Shown piece by piece: positions 25,901 through 39,176 of a stretch of DNA of 64,000 nucleotides; position 1 is the stretch's first letter; the number at the start of each line of letters is the position of its first letter. The stretch covers positions 21,930 through 85,929 of the forward strand of contig JAOVVO010000324.1 in assembly GCA_028564675.1 (NCBI GenBank). The letters run 5' to 3'. Source of the stretch: Onchocerca lupi (taxonomy: Eukaryota > Nematoda > Chromadorea > Rhabditida > Onchocercidae). The position numbers and the translations under genes were made by a program. The notes under the pieces are model-generated. The model searched no databases. It was given only the letters and a program-made list of their open reading frames with translations, and was not told where the DNA came from.

Positions 25901-28900
25901 TGGTCCCAAAGAAAAGACACATATTTAATTTAATGTGAAAAGGTCACCAAAGTCTATTATTTATGATGAAGGAAGGCATATCACTGAAAAGATATTGAAG
26001 AGAAATATGAACTTAAGAACAAAATTGTGGAATCCATTAGTCTGATATTCAAAATTTCAAAAAACAGAATATTAGTATTTGCGGAAATAGATACCCATCA
26101 TCAGTGGTATCTACGTTTGAAGTTGAAACCATTTGTTCATTGCTATCTTCACCACTACCTTCACAGCCAACATCACCATTCGACACATGAGACTTTTCTA
26201 AACCAACTTCCAAATGAAGCAACGACCGCTGAGAGAGAGCCACAAATGAAACAAGAATATCAGCCGGAGAAACTTCTTCATCACTTAAGGAGAAATCTAA
26301 AATACAAATAAGAATGTAAAGAAAAACGAATTAGAAACAATCGTAGTTGGTTCAAGCAAATTAGAATTCCTAGCCCTGGAGCAATTTAGCAGAATATATG
26401 ATCCTTCATTTTTTTTTTTTTTTTTTGATATTCATATGATTTATAGAATAACCATAAGTTATCTACAAATCATATGAATATCAAAAAGTTATTCTATATA
26501 TAAAGTTATAAAATTTTGAAGTCTGCATAACTTATAGAATTTTTAAGAAACGATAAAAGTTCCTTACACTGCAACCTACATCAGGTAATTGTTAGACCTA
26601 TCTAATCTACTATCATAATCTTGATGCAATATTATAAACTTCTCATTATTCATGATTTCAGCATTATCTTCTACAATATATTTCTTCCAACTGTCATAAC
26701 GAATTTGTCTTTTCTTATTTTACTCATAAATTTTGGAATTAACAAAAAACTAACCCTGATGATGATCCTCTTGTTGGACGATTGAAATTGGAACAATGTT
26801 AACAAGTGGATGACAGAAGGTAATTTGTGTACATGCAACAAAACGTGGTGTATTCATTATGTAAGCAACTTCAATGCAATAAATATTCTGCAAAATGTAA
26901 ATTATTTAAATTAAAAACCCAAAATTTAATGATTTGATGTAAGTCGAAGAACACTGAGAAGAATTCATCAAATGATAAAATTCAGCTTAAAAATAAAACC
27001 GAACTTTCCGTTAATATATACTTTCAATTTTTACGAGATCTGTTATTTCCCTACTTATAATGATTTTCTCTCCTACGACTGCCTGAATTCACAAATTTTA
27101 TATACGTGTCCTATTGGTCTTTTAAGATATTTCCAGAATTCTAGAAAATATATGACAGCATAGTAACTAGTAAAATGAAACTGCGTCATTGGATATCAAA
27201 TAATAGTTAGTATCGATAACTAAGCAAAAAGTCAGTATTTTTCAAAACGTTGCTGAAAATTTAAAAGAAAGAGAAAACGAACTGCAGCATCATAATCAGT
27301 GAGAAATATAAATTTCGCTGTTGGATGTATGCTGAGTGCCAGTTTACCCAATTGATCTAATGGTTCAAATAATAAACGGGCAATACAATGCCAGTTTTCA
27401 GTGTCATAAAGTTGAATGCGTTTACCATTTTCCGTAGAAATTATAGCATATTTCCAGAACTGTTCACTGAAGTCAAATAAGTTTTTAAGAAATTAAAAAT
27501 TTATACCGTCACGGTTATGTCGCATATCTGTCCTCAGAAAAAACAACTTGAAAAAAAAAGTGTTGAAAAAGGATCATTACATTAATTACTACTCTCTGAC
27601 AACTTCTAATAAATTTAATAAATTTGGTAACTTTAGAAGCACTTTTAATAATCTATGATGAATTTATAAGAAAAATTCAAATAAACGTCAGGAAAAAAAC
27701 AATTTACGGTGTATCCGATGCAGTGATATTATCCAGGAAGACGAGATCCTGAATATGTCTACCATGTTCGGGCTGCCATCGATGAGCAAATTTCGTGCCT
27801 TCACCATCAATAATGAAAAATGTCACAGTGCCACAATTAAGCGCCACTGCGATAGCTGTTGCATCTGGACTCAAACAGACTGCTTGTACCTCCTGAATTA
27901 TAAAAATCACCTGAAGCTGAAGACAAGATTATTGCTAAAATTATGAATAAGTAACCGACAGATCGAAAACAGACAAAGATCAATTGATTAACCATACAAA
28001 ATACTCGTTAATGTGAAAAAAAATAGATAAAAAGCTAACTGCGCTAGAATTTTCAATTGGCAGCTTCATCACGGCATCACTGACTTTTTCGCACTGTTCC
28101 AAAGTCACTTCTTCACATTGTAATTCTGATTTGATTATGTTTAATGAAAATGACTCCACCGTATTTCGCTACAAAATATTTTTTAAAAGAATAATATAGG
28201 AACCAATTAAAAAAATCTCTCGAATTAAAACTACGAGATCCAAAAATTGAAAAAGAAGGATGAATGCAGGTTCAATCTGTTAAATTATGTTTTTCTATTC
28301 TAAGTTCATCTATCACTATTGCGATTTCTACAAACAACATCATTCAACTCAATAGATAATTTTTCTTATTTTAAACTTTACTACTCTAACTCCAATATTC
28401 AGTTTAACATGACTTATAGTTTTCATGTGAATTTTCAATGGAAGAAGGTTCACTGCACTTGCGAAACATCAAATTGTCTCGGTTAATCTACTAGTTGTTA
28501 TTAAATTGTCTCGACTAATCTGCCAGTTGTTAAGGTCTTAATAACCTTGTTTCTGGCTAAAAGAATTAGATGAAGATAAACTCACATAATAAACAGCGAT
28601 CATATGCATCTCTTCATGTGGTTCATCAGCTTCTGGTATATAAGGACACCATGAAATTCGCGGAATTGCATCGAGTGGAATAGAGTCATCCTCTCGGATT
28701 ATATTTAAATATTTTGTTCTGAAGATCTTTTTTTCTTGTATTAAAACCATTTTCGGAAAATTCATTCATAGAAACTACGTTTAATACTAATTTACGCTTT
28801 AATAATAATAGCATACTGAACATTAAAAGAATAAAAAGAAAATAATTTTGAACTATTCCCCGAGTTTTTTTTAAAATATTTGCTACTTACACGACACAAT

Positions 28901-30230
28901 CCTTGTCAACATGGTATGCATAAAGATTGGCATTAATATCGATAACTGCAAGTAGCGGTGCATGATGAGCCCATTGTATGTCGGCAGTTGGATGCTTGAA
29001 GCTCTGTAAAACATTAACTATTCAATTGAAAATATCAAATGCAAATTTCCAGTTGATTAGTTAGAAAAAAAATCTATTTTGAAGGTATCCTAGTATCCTG
29101 TTGCAATAAAATCCTATTACATATATTAATAAACTGTACATAAATATTTTGTTCTGAAGGCCTTTTTTCTTGTATTAAAACCATATTCAGAAAAACTTCA
29201 TTCATAAATATTACAGAAATTCCCACAACAATTAAAAAATTTTTATTTTTGAATAATATACGATCACTTCTATGGAATCCTATTTTAGATTTAACCATCT
29301 GTAATATGTGAATTAAAAAATAAATCGAACTGGCTATGTCGCAACAGAACAGACAAGAGAAACCATAATGATAAATTTCACTGTTAATTTTAATAAACAA
29401 ACAATTCCATAAAAGCATTTTCCCGAAGAGTTAATGACATAAGTTTTGTCTTTTGCTTCCTTTCTTAAACTCTTTTCAACAATTTCCTTCTATTTTTTTG
29501 AAAAATCAAAAAATTTTTTGAGAAACAACATTTTATTTTCTTCGTCTTTCCATCAACTGAAAGAAGAACTTGGATACAGTACTTTTATAAGATGACGTTT
29601 GGAAGTGATACGATCCAGGACTCGAACTGCTTCGCCTGTATTTTCATTAAATAACCGATAAGCAATCAAATTTTCATGAACTGCCAATATTCGACCATTA
29701 TAACATTCTTCACTTGCCCATTTATATTCGCTAAGAACTTGGGTATAAATACGAGATGAATCACGATCACGTGGTCGTTTATCTTCTCCGTCCACGTTTA
29801 ATACAATATGTGTGCCACCCGAAAAGTGGACAACTGTATCGGAACCATTCAGCACACTGTAATTTTAAACTTTATTAATATTAATCGCATTATTAAATGA
29901 AAGTATTCCATCATTCACTCTACCAAAAGTATAAATAAACCGCCAAGGGAAATTTCTCTATTTCAATTTTCAAATAATTTCAACTAATATCATTTATTAC
30001 TTATTTAGATAGATATTAAGAAATTATCTAACGAAAACCGATGATGTAGCATATTTGATATATCATTCGGAAAATTTCATTACATTAGAAAATTATTCGA
30101 TTAATCATCTAAGCGAAAATTTTGTCATATCATGTAGACAAATACACAAATAAACTTACTATTTCTCGAGTATAGATGATGGCGGTGAAACATTATTAAG
30201 TTGAGATGACAATAATTGCTCACCAGTCAT
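22918..30230 (-). CDS. edc4: Enhancer of mRNA-decapping protein 4 (EDC4/Ge-1)
   Basis: EDC4 is the P-body scaffold that links DCP1 and DCP2. Fifteen exons join in frame to 802 residues: 30160-30230, 29583-29856, 28891-29003, 28586-28718, 28040-28168, 27708-27892, 27283-27466, 26755-26887, 26095-26296, 25642-25817, 24897-25057, 24404-24709, 23877-24037, 23410-23507 and 22918-23000. Residues 24-408 are the WD40-like propeller (VVHFSGGTHIVLNVDGED, ADIQWAHHAPLLAVIDIN, IPRISWCPYIPEADEP). An acidic linker (408-475) follows, then a coiled coil (about 490-590). The C-terminal helical domain has SLFQQLNENFRTGLDQYM, matching AMFQQINDSFRLGTQEYL of human EDC4, and ALMFVCNNVDPDLI, matching NLVLYVCETVDPAQVF. 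Human EDC4 is about 1400 residues; the long Ser-rich linker is missing here. The start at 30230 is the first ATG in frame; an extra upstream exon is possible. Confidence 0.93.
26423..26487. repeat. Near-perfect hairpin in an EDC4 intron
   Basis: The arms TTTTTGATATTCATATGATT (from 26423) and AAATCATATGAATATCAAAA (to 26486) pair over about 30 bases with one mismatch and one bulge, around a loop of about 4 bases. A run of T precedes the left arm. It lies between EDC4 exons 26095-26296 and 26755-26887. No open frame. Confidence 0.85.
28471..28532. repeat. Two-copy tandem repeat, 32-bp period
   Basis: AAATTGTCTCGGTTAATCTA at 28471 recurs as AAATTGTCTCGACTAATCTG at 28503; each continues into AGTTGTTA. 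Four substitutions separate the copies. It lies in the EDC4 intron between exons 28040-28168 and 28586-28718. Confidence 0.9.
29138..29210 (-). repeat. Fossil copy of an EDC4 exon-4 acceptor region
   Basis: About 70 bases here match 28705-28770, the 3' splice site of EDC4 exon 28586-28718. Both contain AAATATTTTGTTCTGAAG and TTTCTTGTATTAAAACCAT on the plus strand. The copy lies one intron upstream in the gene, between exons 29583-29856 and 28891-29003. The match ends after about 18 bases of exon, so the copy keeps an acceptor but no proper coding exon. Confidence 0.8.
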
Positions 30231-32269
30231 CGAATAATTCAATTCTTCAATTTTCAACCATTTCAATACACGAAAAACAAAATTAAGCAAAAAAGAAAAA
30301 TATTTCTTTTGCTTAAAAAAAAAAGACAAAATTTACCAACAATTCCAAAGTTTCATATTCAAATCATAATTAAAACTGACAGTTATCATTTAAAACATTG
30401 TTCATAACTGGTTAAAATTGTTTATTACGAAGGAAAGGATAGGAGAATAGAGAAACAGAGCAACAGGAAAAAAAATTTTTTTTGGCATGGTTTCATTTGA
30501 GAACAAAGTTTCAAAAGTTGCAATAAACTTAGATTCTGATGCAGCTAGCAGTACCGCAGGCCGCAGCAACACTACAAAACCACACACTTCCTTCCACATA
30601 ATAAACAACAAAATTACAAAAATCTGTCGCCGCTCCTGCTGCTGCTGCTGCAAAAAATGCGTTCACTTCATTCCTCTTTCATACACTAATTCGAGCCAAT
30701 TTTAATGTACCGCGGACAAGTAATCGTTTTAAGGTTTGATATATCGTTTGCAGCTTAACTCTTCATTTATCCCATGGTATGTTTTTTTCATTTTTATGGC
30801 CCACATGTAGCACAAGTCGGTTGACGGTATCATTTCGTAGCCTAGACGTGGTATACGTCTGCTAGTAGCATCACCTCTTAGTCTAAACGTAGCACATGTC
30901 GGCTGGCAGTGTCACTTTATAGCCTACACGCAGCACACGTTGGCTGACAGTGACATTTTATGGTCTATCTACACGTAGCGTACGTCGCTGAAAACGTCAT
31001 TTTGTGGTCTACATTTAGCATACATTAGCTGACAATGTTTGTATGATATGCAGCACACGATTTGATAAAATATAAGTGATATAATAGCTTATATCGCTGA
31101 TTGAGTTGGTATCGAATAGTCATGCTCATAATTCCTTCCAAGTGATAAATTCAAGAAATTTGAAATGTTCATTTTTCTACAGATTGATTCAAATTGTGAT
31201 TTACGTGGAATTAACATATTACGTCTCATAGAAAAAACTACATAAGATATGATCGATTGAAATGAAATTCCTTTTCAGTGCATATTTCTTCAATCTTTGA
31301 GTTTGAAAAATTATTTGATTATCACAAAATTGCTTGTCTTAGACCAAAAATCTTATTTGTATTAAAATTAATTTCAAAAAGAAAAAAGGAAAAATTGAGA
31401 GAATGCAGTCAATAATCCGATCATTTACTACAATCTCACTTTTTCTTTCTATTAGAACACCAATTAACAAATGTTTCTGGAATATTATCGCGAAATGCAT
31501 GAACTAATCTAATATCCGAAGAGGAATTTCAGCAAAAATGAAATAAATTTTTTAGTTGAAATAAAAAATTTAAAGATAAAAGAAGTTTTCAAAAATTTGA
31601 AATTCAAAATGAGTGAAAATAAATGACTGCTATATAATAATAATCTGTTAAAATAATAGCTTTCAGATTTTTCAATCTAGTTAATTACATTAAAACTAAA
31701 AGCCGCAATTAAATGATGAATGAAATTAAAAGTGCCAGTTGAATTGAAATTTGAACTGGAAAACTTAAGTTCGAATTGCATCAGTATTGAATTCAAGAAT
31801 TTCAATGCTCGATTGAAATAATTTAGATCACCACTTCAAACAGAATCACAATTTATGCTCAAATTCAATTATTTGCAACTTTAGTTTTTAGGAAAAATTT
31901 TGGAATTTATTCAAATAAATGATAAAGCTATAACATTATTTTAAAATTTAATTAAACAAATTCTATCAAAAGCTCAAAATTAAATAATTCTCCAATTTTC
32001 AAAACTTTTACATAATTTAAATCAACAATTATGCACTAATTTACTTCATTGATGATTGTACCAATGTTTGAGTTTTTATCATTCAATAAATATTAAAAAT
32101 ACTAATCGATAATATCTATCTTTCAATAATAAATACCACATAAATATTACAAAACATTTCATTAATAACCAACAAATGTCAAATATGTAATTGAAACTTT
32201 TTTTAAAATAATAGTCGTTAAAATTTGATAAATTCATATTTAAATTAAATTAAATCAGATCATTTTTTC
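30231..32269. other. Spacer between ATP8A 3' end and EDC4 5' end
   Basis: Both flanking genes run on the minus strand, ATP8A upstream of EDC4, so this 2-kb spacer should hold the EDC4 promoter or trans-splice region. A CTG/CAG run lies at 30637-30653; on the minus strand it follows TTTTTTGCAG, so it may open a 5' untranslated exon ending near 30616. A 41-bp tandem repeat fills 30801-31046. The rest is AT-rich with no supportable gene. Confidence 0.55.
30801..31046. repeat. 41-bp tandem repeat, six degenerate copies
   Basis: Units start near 30801, 30842, 30883, 30924, 30965 and 31009. Each begins CTACACGTAGCACACGT (or a close variant), continues CGGCTGACAGTGTCATTT and ends in TATGGT or TATAGC. 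The first four units are exactly 41 bases; the fifth has three extra bases and the sixth decays. The array is much more GC-rich than its surroundings and lies about 570 bp upstream of the EDC4 ATG. Confidence 0.88.
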
Positions 32270-35200
32270 TTATAATTCATAACTTGATGAACTTGCGGTC
32301 AATTTTGGCATCCGAGAATCATACAATCGTACAACATCGCTTTGCGGTACCGCTGGTCCTTCATCTTGAGAGAATGAATAACCACCTGGAAAAAAAAAAT
32401 TCGCAATTTAATCTTTCAAATTATAAAATCATTTTTTTAAAAATTTGTCACCTCTTCTTTTTCATTTCATCAAAAAATTTGCTTTTTCTTTCTTTTTTTT
32501 AAAGATTTATCTTATCTATCTTTATATTGATATTGAATTTTTCAAAAAAAAAAAAAAAAACATCAAAATTCTGAGCAGAAATTCAAAAAAGAAAAAAAAA
32601 TTATTGTTCCATGATACTTATAATAACGAATATGCAATTTCCATTGCAGAAATATGCAAATTTTTTAAAAATTAAGAATAAATTTAAATTATTGACAAGA
32701 ATTTATCAAGAAAATTGGAAATGAAAATTAAGATTCTGTGACAGCTCAAGATGATAAGTTCACAAAATCAAAACGAATTAAATAATCGGCACAAGATTTA
32801 TGAATCAGAATATTCATAGCTAAATGCGAAACTTTTTTATTTTTGTGAAAAGTCAAAAAAAAAATTTTTTTGCATATTTTTTGTAATTTTCATGAAAAAA
32901 TAAAAGAATAGCTAATGTACGTTGTTTCGATTGCATATTTACAAGACTAAGAGCTGATTCAGATGCTTTAGCAACAATTTGTTTAACTTTAATTAGCGGA
33001 TAATAAAGATCAGTAAATTGCTTCACATCGAATTCTTGTGAAACAACTTCATCTCGAATAGTTCGATACATAGATCGTTGAAATCTGGAAGAAAAAAAAA
33101 TGTTATTTACTTTTTTTTTATAAAAAATAATATTTATCGCTTGTTTGCCTTTTTTTATTATCCAATTCTCATCAATTTGTTAGTATTATCTAATTTTTAT
33201 CAATTTGTTTAACTCTTATCAGTTTCTTATCAATCTGTTTCTATATGCTTCTTTTTCACAACTTCATATTAAAGGAAAAAAACAAAAAATTTGTTACATT
33301 ATAAAAATAAAAGTTTAATGTTAAAACATCCTGGTATCATTTGTAAATTATTGGTAAGAAATGTTTTTCTATGAGAATTACATTCATATATTTCTACTTT
33401 TTCTTTTTTCTTCTTTTTCTCTGTAAACTATTTGTTAACATTTTTTGATTTATCCTAACATTTTCTTAACAAAAATTTTTTTGAAGCAAAGAAAAAAAAA
33501 ATATTTTCAACAAATGTTTCATCGATTTACCCTCACTATGATATATAATAAGCTATGACTTTATTGTTTTTTTTTGCTTTTTTTTTTCAATAAATACATA
33601 GTTTTGCAGATAAAAATTTGAGGAATTGCTTGAACTGAAAACTTATGTAAATAAGGCTTGGCCTAGGAAGCTTTGTAAATAAAAATGATTGATCAAATTT
33701 ATGGCCTAAATGCATGAAAAGTTCAAGAATTCAAGTCTGAAATTAATTATTTTAATAAATGAGGAGGATGTAAATTTTTGAAAACTTACATTTTAACGAT
33801 CAAATCAAACGATAGAGTTACCAGCACGACAAATATAATATATGCAAATGTGATAGGTGAACTTAGTACATGAAGTATGGTATTGGCCATGCCTGGTTCA
33901 ACTCTGATAATTGGACTAGCAGGTGATGTTAAACTGTATGAAAAAAGGAAAATAAATAGCATGATGATGGAGCCAAGCAATGCTATCCAAGACATCTGCA
34001 AATGATCAAAAATGAACCAAGTAAAATTTATCTGGTACAAATTCATTATAAATCTTCAAATTTTAAACTTTAGCAAAAACAAAAGTTTTTTTCTTTCATT
34101 ACTTCGATTCAAAATCTGAAAATCAATAATTATAAAAAACAGGCAAAAAAGAGAGATTTCTGCAAAAAACTAAATATTCATTTATAGATTATAAATCGAA
34201 ACAATGAATTTTTTTTATTAGGAAAATAATATGAAAATTTTCAAAAATAATTCAAGTTAAATGAAAAATTTATAAAAAAAAAGAAAAAAAAAACTAAATT
34301 TACAATGGTGATAGAATCGGTTTCTATAATAGCCTTCAAATTGACGATAACTACAACAGCCTGGAAATTCGAAATTTTTAAATCATCTTTAATTCTGCGA
34401 CAAAAATAATTTATTAAAAATTTATGAATCAAAAAATCCCTACGATCAGATCGATATCATTAAATTCAATTTCTTTTCACTCATAAATTGAATTATTTTT
34501 ATGAATTCAAAAAGAATTAATTATTAATTACGAATTATTGAACTTATTATGTTTTCTTAAAAATAAATTTATAGTTTTTCATATAAAATTACAATATTAA
34601 TTATAGTTCCTACAACATAATAATTAGCTGCACGACCATTGTGCCATATGACATCTGCAATGAAATTTTTATTCATTCAAGATTTTTTTTTATAACCTGA
34701 ATATCTTAAACAAATATAAACTATTGATTACAAGTCAATAATTTTTTTAAGTAAACGTGTTTTAACCAAATAAATGTTGAAAAAAAAAGTCAATAAATGT
34801 ATTTTCAATTCTAACCATTTTTAAATGTCTGATAGGCAATCACGAAAATTATCACTGCATGTATTAAACCAGTGAATATCCATATAAAATAGGCCTAGAA
34901 TGAATATTGAACATTGAAATATGATTTCAAATAAACTTTTCTAAGCATTTAAATAAATCAATAAAAAGTTTGATGAAGCTGTAAGCGAGAATATATAATT
35001 TTTTAATTACATTGAAATTTGGAATTTTGAAAAGAATTTTTTCCTTCAAAAAAACAAAAAAATTGAGCTGGAAAGTTACACCTTCAGCGAAAATCCTTCA
35101 CTACTCTGTGATAAATGATAAAGAGCTGGATAATCGATCATCACCTCAAATGGTAGCAATCGATCCCAAATACCAAGGGCCAAAGGTGGCCAACTAGTGA

Positions 35201-38200
35201 AAAATATATTAAACATTACCAATGACCAACTATCCATTAAGGCCGAATCAGAAAACAATGTATAGAATTCATAAAAGAACTGTAAATTTATAAAATTGAT
35301 TAACTAATTATTTCTAAAAATAACTTTATTACTTATCATGCAAGAATGAATTGATTTTAATCATTAGATTGCAATTCTTCTAAACTGAAAAGCCAACCAT
35401 AGTTAGAATTTGAACAATATTTTTATAAAAGAAATACAAAATAGTTTTTGTAATACGATGATAATTGATAGCACCATGAATAAATATAAGACGTTCCAGA
35501 AATCGAAACTGAAAATGCAAATATAATTTAAAATTATATGTAATTTAAAATTATAAAATGAAAAATTCATTTTAATTTTAATCCAAAATTTCCTTTAAAC
35601 ATATTTGAAATATTTTTAAAATTACTGAATATATTTAGATCAGCCTAAATTTCACCCTTTTATTTCAAAAAAAAAAAAAAAAGATAAAATTAAAATTTTT
35701 TTTGAATTAATTAATTCGTGGGATTTTTCGTAACATAATTTAAAATATTATTATATGCTATTGTAATCAATGACAATGATTAGGATGATCAATCATGGTA
35801 GAGGAAAATAATCATGATAAGAAATAAATGATAAACTTGTGCGATAGAATAATCAGCTGCAAGAGATGCTTGCAAACCTTCTTCACCACTTATTCCAACA
35901 CCAATATCAGCTGCCTATAAAATTACCTAATCTAAGTAACAAGGAAGTAAGAAAGATTAGGTTTGATAATTTTACAAAATTTTAAATAATTTTAATTTTT
36001 AATCTCATTGCCTAAATACTAATTACTAAGTTTAATTGATTGATTTTTCAGAATTTTTTGAATTATTTTTATATTTTGTTAATTAATTTTAAGTTTTACT
36101 TGTATCATCGCTACGTCATTTGCACCATCACCAACTGCTAATACGGTACCATCAGACCATTTTTTGAGTAAATTTACTACAGCAGCTTTCTGTACCGGTG
36201 AACATCGACAACAGATTACGGTAGAGGATAATGAGGCCAAATGAAGAAACTGCATATTATATTGCTTCTTCAAAGCATGGCCAAGACTCTATAAGCCTAA
36301 TGATTTATATAATAATAAAGCATTTGAAGAAAAATTAGGCAAAAATGAGAAAATTAAACAGATTCAATCGGACAAATCCAAATATAAAATGTAAAATGTA
36401 TTTAAAGAAATTCCACATAGTTTCAAGTTGGGATAATTTCAATTAATAAGTCTTTTGTTGGCGATTGAAATTTCAAAATTTTTACATTCTTCACATATCT
36501 AATCGTCATTTTATTCATTCAGCATAAACTATAAATGGCTTAATCGTTAAAAATTTAATGTAACAAACCTCGCCGCTAACAATTAATGAAACTTTAAAAT
36601 CTTTGCCTTCAAAATTATCAATATAAGTGTTAATTTTTTCAGCTGTTGCTTCGGGATTATTCTCGCTGAGTATCTAAAATAATTTGAATTGAATTTACAT
36701 TCTCGGTAAGCATTCCACAAGAATAATTTCATCAGCCAAAAAGTATTGTTCTAATTAGGAGGTTGAAATTGTGTTAAAAATTTTTTCTAGCATTGTAGTT
36801 GAAAAAGTTTTCATTCAATTTATTTAACAAACTGTCAAATTTATCAGCACACTTGACTGAAAATTTTTAAAATTTCTCTTATCAATAAAACATACCAAAA
36901 TTGGTGTACATGGATCGAGCAGACCACATGAGTAGCCAATGCTTTGTCCAGTTTCCAACCTATCACCTGTTAATACCCAAACTACCATACCGCCTTCAAT
37001 CATATGTTGAATAGTTGTCTTTACTCCCTGTAATATCCAGAATTATCATTGAAATTGCCAATTCTTGATATTTGAATTTGTATTTTTGTGTTTTGTTTCA
37101 TTTTTTTTCTACCAGGTAATAGTAAGTTACTGATTCATGATATTCCACAGGATTATTACCAGTTTAGACTTATAATGTTTCATTAAATACCTTTCCTAAT
37201 TATTTTTTTTAGCCAATGCCCTTAAAGCCAAACGTATAAAATATATACGAAATAAAATTATTAATTAATTTCAAAAATTTTCAGCATATTTTCATATTCA
37301 TTTTAGCAAACTATCACAACAAACTAAGAAAAGAAAACACAATTAATAACTAATTCTTTTTTATGGTATCCAACTTTTTAGATTTGATAAATTTATAAAT
37401 TTTTTTTATGTTTACAAATTTTTTTGAAATAGATCTTTTGTCGTTAAAGATATATCGCCGAAGAATGATTGTGTCTTTCAGAAAATCTTTCCTAGCTTTT
37501 TTAGCAACCCATATAATTTGATCTTTTTTTTTTATACCAGGAAAATATTGAATCATATTCATTTCATGATGTTTTTGGTCGCTAATTTTAGTTAATTTTT
37601 GATCTTAATTTATAAGCTTTCATTTCTCGATTTTTTTATTTTAATTATTACTTTCAATTAAAGAAATAAAATTTCACATCAAAGTTTTTTTTTTCCTTAC
37701 CTTCTGCAATTCGTCCTCAATAGCTGATGCACCAAGCAATTCGAGATTCTACAATTCATGAAATATTTCAGATAAAAATAGAAACTATGCGTTGATTTAA
37801 ATAGATATTTCGTTTCATTGGCATTCAGATTTAGAATATTCAAATTTTCTAAGAAATTCGATTAATTAAATAAAATTATTCGCAATTCGAAAATATTTCA
37901 GCGTTTAGAATACCTTACTTTTTCAATTTTTTCTGCTTCTTCTTCGATTAGTTTTTCGCGATCTTTAAGGGAAATACTTGCTCGACGATAACCAGGTTCC
38001 CATTTTTCGTATTCATCATCGTTAAGTACGCACATTGCCATACATAATGTACGTAAACCTAAAATTTCAATATTTCAAACAATTCAATTCTAAGTTTAAA
38101 TAACGCATAAAAATGTAAATTTTAATTACAAACTTTTTCTAGAAAATTTCCTGAAAAATTTTTCAGTTGAAAGTGACTTAAAATTTTGAATCATAATTAG

Positions 38201-39145
38201 TTTTTTGAAAAAAAAAAAAAAACAAAAAACAAACCCTGGTTAGCAAAATACATCAGATGTTCGGTTGTTTTATCAATTAGAAGATTATCAGAATTTGGCG
38301 TTAATCTCGGAAAAATAACACTATCCTGAAATAAAATGCAAATGTATACGAATAAATGAGTACCAAAAGAAGCCTAGGCTCATTTTTCAGTTTAACTTAC
38401 AGCGCCTTTGATGTATAATTTTAATTTTTTATTCGGACATCGTACAATAACACCCATTCGTTTTCGATTACTTGTAAATTCTAATACATGCAGGATAACA
38501 TATTTCTCTTGTTTACCCATCTATAAAAATTTGGAAATAAAATCTAATTTTATCTAATCAATGAATTTATAGAATTAATTTATAATTTAAAAATTATATA
38601 AATTAAAATTTCAAAACAAAAAAAATAAGCCAATATTTACAGCTTCAATATAAACACATTGTGGAGTTCGTGTATGAAAGATAAAGTTGAGATTTTTCGC
38701 AGCTTTAACTAATGCTTTTTCATCTGAAAGTTTATTTTGCAAAACTATCGAGAAATTTTTAATCTCTTCTTCCGAAATTTCTGTCATTTATTTACATTTG
38801 CAAGAAAAGTTGAGATCGTTTAGAATCGACTCATCAATTTCTTTAATTGAAGAATATCTTATTTTAAAATTAATATAGTTTATAAAGCCAAGATTATTTG
38901 TTCCCAATAAAAACAGAAAATTGTTAGCAATAACAAAAAGAAATGATCGGATTTCAGCAAAAATCAAAGTGAATTTTAGCAAAATCAAAAAAAAAAAAAA
39001 AAAAATAGAATATATGAAGATATAATACCTGGTGATGCTGAATGATAAATCACTCTTTTTGATTTCGAATTCATGTGTTTCTCGGGAACAACCATATGAC
39101 AAATTGCTAATAATGTTAAAAATTCCCGTATAACTTCAGCATTAA

Positions 39146-39176
<31 letters not shown>

